Origin: Breviolum minutum Mf 1.05b.01 | Lineage: Eukaryota > Sar > Dinophyceae > Suessiales > Symbiodiniaceae | NCBI GenBank assembly: GCA_000507305.1 | Contig: DF239949.1 | Span: forward strand, 85,541-149,540 | DNA: 64,000 nucleotides | Direction: 5' to 3' | In this document: positions 49,019 to 58,800 of the stretch, piece by piece | Numbering within the stretch: position 1 is the first letter of the stretch | Layout of the letters: the number at the start of each line of letters is the position of its first letter | Translations under genes and position numbers: made by a program | Notes under the pieces: generated by a model | Database searches by the model: none | What the model was told of the DNA's origin: nothing | Seen by the model: only the letters and a program-made list of their open reading frames with translations

Positions 49019-49917
49019 CTTCATGCATATATACTGATTAGACAATATATCGTATACCTACACAAATATCAAATATCTCATAAATATGGTACAAAAACAC
49101 TTGGTCAGACCGCAGGCCATTGCTCCTTTCCTCCATAGTTCTGCAAACAGCTCTGTCGTTTGAATGGCAACGCCTTTTTAGGGATCAAACATGTTGGAAT
49201 AGAATTCAAGGCATCATGTTTTTTTCCGGCTCCAGGTTGACTTGTCGGTTCGACACCTGGTCAACCTAATTATGCTGGCCTCCCTGAAAATCCATGCCAT
49301 CCAAATCGCCAAATGGTCACACTAATAACACCAACTTGACAATAAAAAAAGAACAGTTTTCTGTTTAGGATCTAAGTGAGCCATGGATTCCTTATTTAAA
49401 AAAGCAAGGGTGGTCATTTTCGTGGGAGAAAAAATAGTTCCGACCACTTGACCAACCACAATGGCTCCACCTTCTGCATGACGAGCTTGTAAAACGTCCC
49501 GATGAATCCACCTGCAAAATGAGCAGTTCTACTATTTCAGATAATGTCACTATTCTTGTTACCAGTATTGCTATTGCGATTATGTTTATTGCTATGCATT
49601 GTTATCACAATTACCTTCATTATGATTGTTGTTATTAATTATGGCTGCAGCTATTTTCTTATTATTGTTCTTATGGTCGGTGTTCTAATCTTATTGTTGT
49701 TATTATATGGTTATTGTTGCTACGACTATCGTTATCATGTTTATCATTGTTGTAGGTTGCAAACATCTAAATGTTGACATGTAATTGAATCAGAACCATC
49801 CAAGAAATACCGCAAGGCTCTGTTCAAAACTTCTCAAATACTCTGAAGGATCAAATCTGAGGTCAGTTGAAGGGCAAATTTCACAGTACTACCATTTTTG
49901 ACTTGACAGGTGTACAA

Positions 49918-50012
49918 CGTGGGCCCCTACCAGTTCAATATAACCCCTATAATGTAGGTTAAGTTATAACCCCAGTTACCAATTTATTTTCGGCCCTATT
50001 TTTGGGGCCACA
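49918..50012. mobile_element. Decayed copy of the GGGGCCCC-ended TIR family
   Basis: GTGGGCCCCTACC, AGTTATAACCCCAGTTACC and right end TTTTTGGGGCCAC correspond to 35530-35652. It lies about 60 bp downstream of the donor of the exon at 50072. Confidence 0.6.
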
Positions 50013-50071
50013 TATCTCCACGTTTTCCCCTGGATCCCGGGCCCATCTAAGCCACCTGTAGTACCTCTGAC

Positions 50072-50326
50072 CTCCGAGATTAAGAACTCCAAGTCGTCCT
50101 CGTTCAACTTCCTGGGAAGGAACCCAACGGGGTTCCGTTTGACCCCCAATACTGTTGATGGTTCAGATATCCCAAGGCCAACCACCGGTTGGATGGTGCT
50201 AAAACCCAACCGGTGGTTATTTACCATATCAACTGGTGCCAAATTGTTGAACCATCAACACTATGGCTTTTGTAGGGACTGAGAGTCATGCACCCAGAAT
50301 CAAGTCCAAGTCCCTTGAAAAAAAAA
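50072..50326 (-). CDS. Two exons separated by an introner-like element
   Basis: Exon 50326-50262 (FKGLGLDSGCMTLSPYKSH) ends ..CATA; intron 50261-50152 runs gtgttgatgg...ccatcaacag; exon 50151-50072 begins TATTGG and reads LGVKRNPVGFLPRKLNEDDL, FLISE, donor gtcaga. Reading frame is kept across the junction (ATA codon split 1+2). The upstream frame stays open to about 50390 (STSASESRF), so the first exon may be longer. Product unknown. Confidence 0.66.
50152..50261. mobile_element. CTGTTGATGG-family element that is the predicted intron, 110 bp
   Basis: Plus-strand ends CTGTTGATGGTTCAGATATC and AAATTGTTGAACCATCAACAC, flanked by TA. On the minus strand one terminal base differs from consensus (C to G), giving GTGTTG, so the element begins GT and ends AG. 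Confidence 0.88.
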
Positions 50327-50394
50327 CTGAAGAATCGAGACTCCGAGGCACTCGTGGATCTTCTCTTGGGAGTGGAGGATTTTTTGTTCAATAC

Positions 50395-51244
50395 TTTACG
50401 GGTATTATGACTTTGTCAAAATGGAGGGCTTGCCATCAATGCATCAAACACAGCGGTGTCTAACACTTGCTTGAAATTGTGGTTGACTTTTCCAACTATG
50501 ATATATGCCTCAAATCAAACACCATCAGAAACAGTCTTCTTGGCAAAATGCGCATTCCCGCGTTGGCCATGGCTTTTGCACTACGGGATGCTGGACATTT
50601 CGGGGGGGTTCAATAACGACCTTCAATGTTTGAAACAAAGCTAAACCAAAAAAATATTGAAACGAGGGTGACCACATCTGCCTACTGATGAACTATGCAA
50701 TAATTTCAACACATGAACATCTATCTGACCTACTGTACTTTACTCTACTCTAGCCTCGTCCAACCTTATCCAACCTGATCATACATGTTATCCATCTTAT
50801 CCATCCATCAACTGATGAATGTATCTATGAAGTCATCTGTTTTTCTATGTATACAATCAAACATACACAAAAATAAACAAATATGAAAATATATCATATA
50901 TCTCATATATTTTAGATATTAGTAGATACATAAATATAAATCACATATCAATCATATTATGTAGATATTGCATATATATAAATATAATGTCTATTCATTC
51001 AAATGTCTGTTGTTTATTTCTTATCCATGTGTCCATCAGTGATTTTTTTCTTGGGGATCCACCGGCATCTCAAAGAACGAACACTGCCCTTCTGCGCCGG
51101 GCATCCTTTCAAATGGCTGGTGAAATATGACGCTAAAGCGTTGTGCACCCAGGGTGGGCATCCATTCCTTGAAATGCAGCAAGGATGCGTCCCGCGCTAA
51201 CTTTTCGTACTAGTGAAATTGGTCACATCTGAATCTGTGGGGCA
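50395..51244. other. No supported gene
   Basis: AT-rich, with ATATA stretches at 50880-50990. No exon with paired signals. Confidence 0.5.
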
Positions 51245-51495
51245 CTAGTTAACCAGCTTCACTAAATCTGAAAGCGCCCAACTTCTCAAAGCAACCTCAT
51301 CCTCCCAATTTGACCTGAGCATTCCTCCAAATCCCTGATATCTCTTTAGGATTGAACGGCCTTCACTCAAGGAGCTGTGGGTTGACTTCCGAGCATCACT
51401 GGGCCTGAGGTCCTCTTCTTCCAGTCTTCCATGCAATTCGGGAATGGCCGAAAAACGGCCCAGCGCTTGCGGCCAACTCAATTCCATGGTCAAGC
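51245..51495 (-). CDS. Probable terminal exon of an unnamed gene
   Basis: Acceptor agatcgccttcag, then 82 codons to TAG: MELSWPQALGRFSAIPELHG, LEEEDLRPSDARKS, WEDEVALRSWALSDLV. GC-rich and hydrophilic. A donor gttaac just before the stop is an alternative. Family not recognised. Confidence 0.6.
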
Positions 51496-52332
51496 CTGAA
51501 GGCGATCTATGATGATCCCGGCTTGCAGTTTGACAAACATCTCCGAACTAGTTTCACAGTTTCACAGCATTCTGGCACCTGGCCCTCCTAAACTGTTTAT
51601 GTGGAGATGGCCTGCTTGTAAAGCCACACTTGATCGTTCATGGCCTATGCCTATCTCTAGTATATGTGTTGACGGCTTTCTGAATCCTTCTAGGTTCATC
51701 TTCAATATCTCTGTATGCCCATCCATACCTATCTGTTCCTTGTTCTACCTAACAAAGACAAAATCAATGATCATAGGTAATTACTACTGTACCTGTTCTG
51801 ATTCCGTCTTCTCTATCCTGTCTCATCTTACTGTAGCTGATACTGTGTTTGCTTTTTTTCTTGCTTGTCCAAATTTGATCAAATATGTCCTTGTATCTAT
51901 CTATACACGGGGTCCCCTCCCACACTGAGTAGCCTACGTTATCCCGTCCTTTGCTACCGATAGAAGTATGTTCCTTATGTGAGTCTGTGAGTTTTTCTTA
52001 TCTTGGCGATCCTGGCTTGCCTTGCGAAATCTTTCTTTGGTTTATCTTCTCTCATCCAATCTCTTTTGCCCTTCCAGTATCGCATTGCATCTTCTCTTGA
52101 CTCACTTTTTGTTGTCTTATCTGAACGTATCTTCCTCCGGCAAGTCCTGCGTGATGGTATCGTATTTATCTGGCCTTGTCTACCTTACACCCAAAATGAT
52201 GGCCCCCCTAGGCATTGCACAGAAAGCCCCCAGAACCCCTGCAAATTACAGTCCTGGTCTGCATAGTTTCAAAACAACCTTCCACATCCACAGGTGGGAG
52301 GGAGCTTACGACTTACCACCATCTATGGACTA
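51496..52332. other. Pyrimidine-rich stretch without clear gene
   Basis: Plus frames at 51509-51928 and 52003-52348 are open but low in charged residues, consistent with C/T-rich sequence rather than protein. No splice pair found. Confidence 0.4.
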
Positions 52333-52442
52333 CACAATTGAAAACTAACATGACAATGGAAAACCAACCATTTGAAGATGTATCTCCTATTTAAAAATGG
52401 GTGATTTTCCATTGTCATGTTAGTTTTCGGGGGGGGGGGGTG
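52333..52442. mobile_element. TIR element beside an exon, 110 bp
   Basis: Ends CACAATTGAAAACTAACATG / ACAATGGAAAA and TTTTCCATTGTCATG / TTAGTTTTCG plus a G12 run, flanked by TA. About 28 bp of TIR. Confidence 0.82.
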
Positions 52443-52455
52443 TAGCTATGGGTAC

Positions 52456-52590
52456 ATTTCATTGGACGAGCAACTCCTGAGGAACTTCCCCAAATCCTCC
52501 TGTTTCTCCGCCACCTCAGGGATGCTTCGGAAATCGTTTCGTGATTTCGCGGATTGATTGCCCCGTTTGGATACCCAAAAAGAAAACATA
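52456..52590 (-). CDS. Candidate exon upstream of a TIR-element intron
   Basis: The frame reads SRNDFRSIPEVAEKQEDLGK then SCSSNEM before donor gtaccc, 13 nt from the TIR element at 52333-52442. Two other frames are open in the upstream part, so the 5' boundary is undecided. Charged, helical composition. Confidence 0.42.
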
Positions 52591-52869
52591 GGAAATCCTT
52601 TGAAGCAACTTTCTCTTCATGATTTTGGTTGATTTCCACTGACAACTCCCCAAATACATCCTGAGACACCAAGGCACAGTAAGCACTGTGACATATTGAA
52701 TGAAGTGACATGGCGTCAAGCGATGCAGTTGTGTGACCTGGCTTTGTGGGTCTGTAGCTGGTGTCTGTTCCAATCATCCAATCTCAATTCCGGGTTCAAA
52801 TTCATGGCCAGATTCCATACATGGGAAAAATGACCCCATGTCATCCCATGTCACGTCCATCCATCCGAT

Positions 52870-52974
52870 TCATCCCCGCAGTTTTTCAGCACAAGGGACC
52901 CATTCCATAAACCATGCCGCTTGGATAGCTCCTTCTTCAAGGATTGCGCCACGAATCTCTTCAATCATCAGCCT
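52870..52974 (-). CDS. Candidate terminal exon
   Basis: After acceptor gcatcgtatcgcag: 34 codons to TGA, RLMIEEIRGAILEEGAIQAA, WFMEWVPCAEKL. Helical, acidic. Family unknown. Confidence 0.5.
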   Translation of the reverse strand, partial: RLMIEEIRGAILEEGAIQAAWFMEWVPCAEKLRG

Positions 52975-53844
52975 CTGCGATACGATGCATGGAGGTCAAC
53001 TGCGAACAAGTCCTTCTGATCAAAATGAACTTGGAGTCATTTTGGAAAAATTCTCTACCAACTCATCACGGAACCTTGGTCTCCAAAAACCATACCTGGT
53101 GATTTTATTTCTTTACCTTGTCATTTGTCTGAGTCCGTTACGAAAAAAAAGTGCAACCCCCCCTGGTTCCATGACCGTTTCACCGTTTCCGACTCAAACC
53201 CTATGGAAACAAGTTTTAGCCATCTTGATAAAACCTTCAGAATATCCGCAATGAAGAAATCATAATGAATCTTTGGAGTAAACTTCCTACCCTCTTTGCC
53301 AGTGGAAAGTCTTAGATTCGGGTGCCGTAGTTTTTAAAGTGACGAATCAAGCCGCAAGCTAGCAGCAATGGCTAGCTAAGAGCATTTGGAATTAACCTAT
53401 CAAGGTGTAGCTTGGATGGAAGGGGGTGGAGAATCTTCAGAACCCTTAGTTTTCAACAAACAGAGGCCAAATATTAGAAAAGAATTAAAATCAAAGCAAC
53501 CTATGACATTCCTGCTTCGTGCTTTTTATCCGGTTTTTTATGCGGTTTGATGTGCAAATGATTGCACACACACAGCCAGGCAGAAGCATCTATATATTGG
53601 ATCCATCCTCACCCAGTGGATAAACAATCTATTCATTTTATGAAGAGGTTTCAAAAACTTGAACTTGGCCAACACTACACTACACACTTGTAAAGACAAG
53701 AGTGTGTTACAACATTTGCGAAATCATATAATGTTACTTAGACTTCTTCATTGGTGAGATCCACACACAGCACAAGTCCCATCCAATCCCAAAAAAATAT
53801 GGCCACCATGCCGGGTTTTGCATCTAAAATCTATATATCCCTTT
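52975..53844. other. No supported gene
   Basis: Nothing convincing seen on either strand. Confidence 0.45.
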
Positions 53845-53975
53845 TCATCCGAGCAACTTGGCTTCTTGTTCCTGTTGTTTTGCTTCCAGTGACTCCAGCG
53901 CGTCCTTGCTCGCTTTGTACGCCACTGCATGCCGTTGCATGGAATCAGCTTCGCATAAAGATGCTCTCCTTGGCA
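53845..53975 (-). CDS. Terminal exon, coiled-coil-like tail
   Basis: Strong acceptor aatttaattcctttcag, then 43 codons to TGA: RRASLCEADSMQRHAVAYKA, KDALESLEAKQQEQEAKLLG. The C-terminal 25 residues are strongly helical with heptad-like Leu/Ala spacing. Upstream exons not identified. Confidence 0.6.
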
Positions 53976-54524
53976 CTGAAAGGAATTAAATTAGAACAGG
54001 TAGATGCCTTGTCGAAGACACATACCGAGTGGTGAAGCGAGGTTCATTGAACATATTGACAGAAAATAATTAACAAAACTGCACAGTGCAGTACTTTGCA
54101 TGAAGTTGCCATAGGCAATCCTAGGGTAATGATAGCAACAGCCATGACAAAAAACAACAGTATGCAGTGTGCATCCAAAGAACGAATACACAAAGCGACG
54201 CAGTCATGAAGTGTTTGAATCAATGAAAGGTTTGAGGCAAAAACATGTACCTTCTCATGGCATATACGTATAGTAGATGAATCGCTCCCTTGTCTCTGCA
54301 AACTTTGACTGTCAAACAACGATCGAACAGGGACGTTTGCTGCCTTTTATTCATGCATGGATCTTTACATATATTCCGACAACCTCCTTTCCAGCGGGAA
54401 GCACTTGACCTTGGGAAGCACTTAACCTCCCACCCAAACAAAAAAAAATCAAACAAAGTCGTGATGCTTCAACATATATCACTACCCTTTAAGCCTTTAT
54501 AGGGGAGAAACAAACCAAAAACAA

Positions 54525-54653
54525 ATGGATGGTTCTTCCAGCTGTTGGGAAGATCTCAAGGGTTTCGCTAACATGTCGTACCAAGGCGCTGCTGCCGGAG
54601 CCACAAAAGCTGCGCCTTGGTCCGCGCCTCGTTACGAAAACGATCTCCACGAG
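54525..54653 (+). CDS. Candidate first exon of a plus-strand gene
   Basis: ATG opens 43 codons (MDGSSSCWEDLKGFANMSY, APWSAPRYENDLHE) ending at a good donor gtgagg. Upstream tttatag could serve as a spliced-leader acceptor, the usual way dinoflagellate messages get their 5' end. The minus strand is partly open. Confidence 0.42.
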
Positions 54654-55517
54654 GTGAGGCAGACATCAAGTGCATCCATTCCTTTGTGGCTCCGTGATGT
54701 TTTTTTTTGGTGGCGCCCCTTAAAAAAGGGATGGGTTTGGGAGGAACAAATGGTAGTGGGGTACACTTAAATCAAAAAAAAAGTTTGAAATATATGTTCT
54801 GAAGGTCATGATGTGACAAATCATTCAATCTAATGATCTGATGTATGTTGATGTTGGGTGCCTAGATCTGCATACGAACGTATATTGAATAAAGTGTAAG
54901 GCCCGATGATGAACGAGAGGGGGAGAATCAGGAGTTTGCATAGTCTGTCCAATTGTCACATTTCCTGTGTGGAAAACAAATTAGAGACAACTTGTGCCAA
55001 ACTGTATTTTCGCCAACCTCAAAGGATATGAAATCAAGTGAAGTCATTTCGCAGTTTCTTGTAAAGTCCATCTGCCATTGCCTGGCAAACATACTTTGTT
55101 TCTCTACCTCATCTGAAACAGCTATAACTACATCATACTACATCTCTATCTAGACGAGGGAAAAAAATACAACTGCACCTGCGAAAACTACCGTGGAGAG
55201 GCCAGAATCACCTGCGAAACAGGAAACACATCTACCCCCTCCAGAAGTTTAATGTAGCCAAGTAGTCTTCCAACCACCATTTATCAGGGAATATGTTAAA
55301 CTTCCGGTGTGTATATTTTGGCGTTCTGCTAGTTTGTTGGAGCATGTCGCACGTTCGATGTTAATCAAGTATCAGCCCTGGGAGAAAATGCAGCTGGATG
55401 ATTTTGGGAATTAGTGCATGGCTAGTTTGTGAGTTTTTGGCACCCCTATAGTCATAAATCCCTAATAAGTAATCACTACAATTTGGGTCATTATCATTGG
55501 AATTTGTTCTGCGAAAG
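54654..55517. other. No supported exon; one TIR element
   Basis: Includes the short element at 55235-55311; the rest is AT-rich. Confidence 0.45.
55235..55311. mobile_element. Short TIR element, 77 bp
   Basis: CCCCCTCCAGAAGTTTAATG and ATGTTAAACTTCCGGTGTG are inverted and flanked by TA; interior CCAACCACCATTT matches the family. Confidence 0.7.
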
Positions 55518-55777
55518 CACTGGTGTTTCCAACCAACCTTGAAGATGACTGCCCTCAGTCTATGGATATCTACCTGAAAGTGGGTGTCCTCACCCCAATG
55601 GCGCCGCCCCAGCGCAAACCGTTTTCCTGGATGATCACGGGTGGTTTTTGGTACCACCAAACCCCTTCGAGCCTTGAGCTTCAAGGCGAATGTCCCACTG
55701 ATGAAGGCTACAGCTTCATGAACCCCAAGTCTGGAAGTGTGGACATGTTTGAATTCACACTCCCAAAAAATCATTAG
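55518..55777 (+). CDS. Plus-strand terminal exon, or part of the retroelement 3' LTR region
   Basis: After acceptor ttctgcgaaag the plus frame runs 86 codons to TAG: NLEDDCPQSMDIYLKVGVLT, then RKPFSWMITGGFWYHQTP, ending FEFTLPKNH. High G/C at third positions and several Trp favour coding. However, this lies just 3' of the minus-strand copia ORF, where the 3' LTR should be, and the minus strand is open too. Confidence 0.38.
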
Positions 55778-55893
55778 AAGAATCAAACAAAAGGATTCTT
55801 GACCACAACAAACACCAAAAAAAATCACGATACAGCACACGGCTGTACAAAGTGATATCCCCATGGCAAAAAGGTATTGATTGGATTGAAGGC

Positions 55894-58800
55894 TCATGTG
55901 GAGGGTTTTTCATTCCCTTCATACCAGGTTTTCAGGGCTCTACGATCGGCTCTATCTTTCAGTACTTTATCAATATCATGAAGGCAAATCTTATGATGTC
56001 GGAGGAACATTCGAAGACTGTATGTGTCCATCGCCTTGGTCAGTGTGTCAGCTAACTGCACCGCGGAATGAACCCAATGCAGGGAAACTCCAGTTCGGAT
56101 ACGATCTTTGATCACCAAAGCTTCTAACAACGTGCGATGTTCAGAGCATTGAGGTGTCGTATTCTTATTTATGACATCAAACAGTGATTTGCAATCAACA
56201 ACAGCTATGCTTGGCCTTTCATTCAGAAGTACATCTTCAGGTTTACGCCATTCTATGTGAGGATTCTTTATCCAGGCCCAACTCATCCTAATCCATTCTA
56301 CAGCATCAACACTATGGGATAAAGCGTATGTTTCAGCAGCTAGAGTGCTGGCTACTACACGATTGACTTTCTTGGAGTACCAAGACAAAGGGCTCGCCAC
56401 AGTTTCCTTCTGTGCGGCAACATCACAATGAGATGCCAAAATGATACAGCCCTTTTGGGATTGCTTGTTTTCTCTAGATGCAAAAGACGCATCAGAGTAT
56501 GCCACAAACTGAATGTCCCCAATGGGCAGAGAAATCACTGTGATGGTCACATCAGCGTAATTCTTGGCATCGGCAAGCAACCTGTTGCAATCATGAAGGT
56601 CCTTGATACATCCCTTGGTTATCTTAGATTGGAGGAAGCTAAGTCTGGCACAAATATCAGGTCTGGTATTGGTGGCAGCGTACTGCAGGGATCCTATTAA
56701 ACCTCGCATGCCTTGACGTTCCACTTCATTGATGGTCAATGTGTCCTTTTTACGCCTATCACGGTCTATGCTAATGGGTTGAATATCTTGAACATACCCC
56801 TTCTGGTCAATGTGGATGTTGAACGAAGGATCTTGTCGGATATGAATACCAGTGAAGGTGAAATCTTTGGATCTCTTTGAACCAAATGGAAAAATCTTTT
56901 CCAGTTGACTAATGGTCTCTTGGTATCGCTGATTGCCAGCTCCTAGTCCATCATCAACATGGATTCCCAAAATTCCATCAATCTTGCAACTTTGCTTGGA
57001 ATCTTCAGAAGGCAAAACAAATAAGCAAGGATCAAGAGGACTTATCTTGAAGCCTAAAGATAGTAAGGTATCACGAAGTTCACAATACCAGAGATATGGT
57101 GCGTTCACCAATGCGTATGCTGATTTGAGCAACTCACAAATCTCATTGGTCTTAAGTTTCATGTGATCCCTCATTTCTTCAGGGGGTTCAATGGCAAGTT
57201 TTCTCTGATCACGGCGAGACCCACGAAGGAAAGCTGTCTTAATGTCAAAACTACTAATCGTCCAACATTGGGAGGCAGCTAGTTGAAGGAGAAGGGATCT
57301 GGAATCTCTTTGAAGAGTAGGGGAGTCCCGAGGGATATCCTCTAAATCAGGATCTTGAAACCCCATGACCACTAATCTCGATTTAGCTTTCTTATTCTTA
57401 CCAAGTTTCTGACGATCAATTTCATCAAGTTCTTTCCACGTGTGTACCCAGCGACATTGCATCACATTCTGGGTTGGGATGAGATCTCGAAGGACCTTGC
57501 GGACTGTCCCAGTTTCCAGCCACTGGCTAATCTCCTTCTTCTGAGCCTCTCTGAATTCCTCATATTCGGATGACGAAAGATCTCGAAGTTTTACTTCAGA
57601 CCTCTGGCGTTTGGCCACTGTGGCAAGATAGGCCCAGCAGTTGTCGGGATCAGCAAGCAGGACTTGCTCATCATGTTCAGTCAAGAACACTTCACAAACC
57701 CAACCTTGGTTATCGGGGATAGCTATCATGGCTGTCTCAGGTTCTGTGGGATTATCCTCCGGGTCATTACCTGCGGTTTGGTCAATGACGTGAAAGACAG
57801 TGTACCCAGTCCATTCATTACTCTTTTTCCAACTATCCTGGTGCCATTCATCTTGATAGTTCCATATGACTTTCTCATGATGGAGAGCGTATGTTTCTCG
57901 ATGATCACTCAATAGAAGGGGGTGCACTGGACAATCTTCAACACCAGTGGGTGAGAATGCGTTCTTCCGGGGCTTGACATGTCTGCGGATGACCCTATCC
58001 TTTTGAACTATCCAGTAGTCCTCTACACAGAGCTCGTCATCGACTTCAGAGTCGGGAATTGGAATCTCTGAAGGCTCAGGATCTGCAGGAAGCTCCGGGT
58101 TCGCTGGAACATGCACCGCTTCTGCAGGAGTGTTTTCAACACTCGGTTCAGCAAGGCTAGGTTCTGAGGCCGCACTATTTTCAGGCTCAGCATCAGGCTG
58201 ACTTCCACTTTGGTTAGTGTTCTCCAAACTGCTTTGTTGGGGGTTGGGAATCACTTCGGTGATAATCTCACCCCTTGGATTATTTGGAGGTGGTGTGGTT
58301 CCTATGTTGCCCCTTGCTTGAAGGTCTTCATATCGGAATACTCCTCTTCCAATTTGGGATGGCAGGCTACTATCTTGGTTAGTCGGATCATTGCAAAAAT
58401 CACAAGCTTCACGAGTGGACAGTGATCGGACATGTTCAGGTGCAGTGCGATAGATTCTACCTAGATGAGATATCCAGATTACACTCTCGTTTTCTTGGCT
58501 GATTACTTTACCAGGTCCAAACCATTTTCCGGGGTTTTGTCCTTGTGCTGGTCGCCACATCATTACTATTTCCCCATTATGATACTCACCTCTTGTTGGA
58601 CGAGATCGTCTTAGGATGGCTCTCCTAATCCTATCACTGTTGTCAGCAGCGATGAAAGCCCGTCTGGCAGCTTCCCTTTTGGCCAGCTGGTCACGGAAGG
58701 AAAGTCCTTCAGGCGATGGACACTCAGCAAGGTATTGGGATGCATCAGTGCCATTTTGGGCATTGGATCCAGGCAGTGGTGAGTTCTTACCTAGCACCAA

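Noticed and set aside
49544-49777. 77-codon plus ORF rich in Leu, Ile and Val
   Set aside because: T-rich low-complexity sequence (TTATTGTT-type) gives hydrophobic residues by composition; no splice signals.
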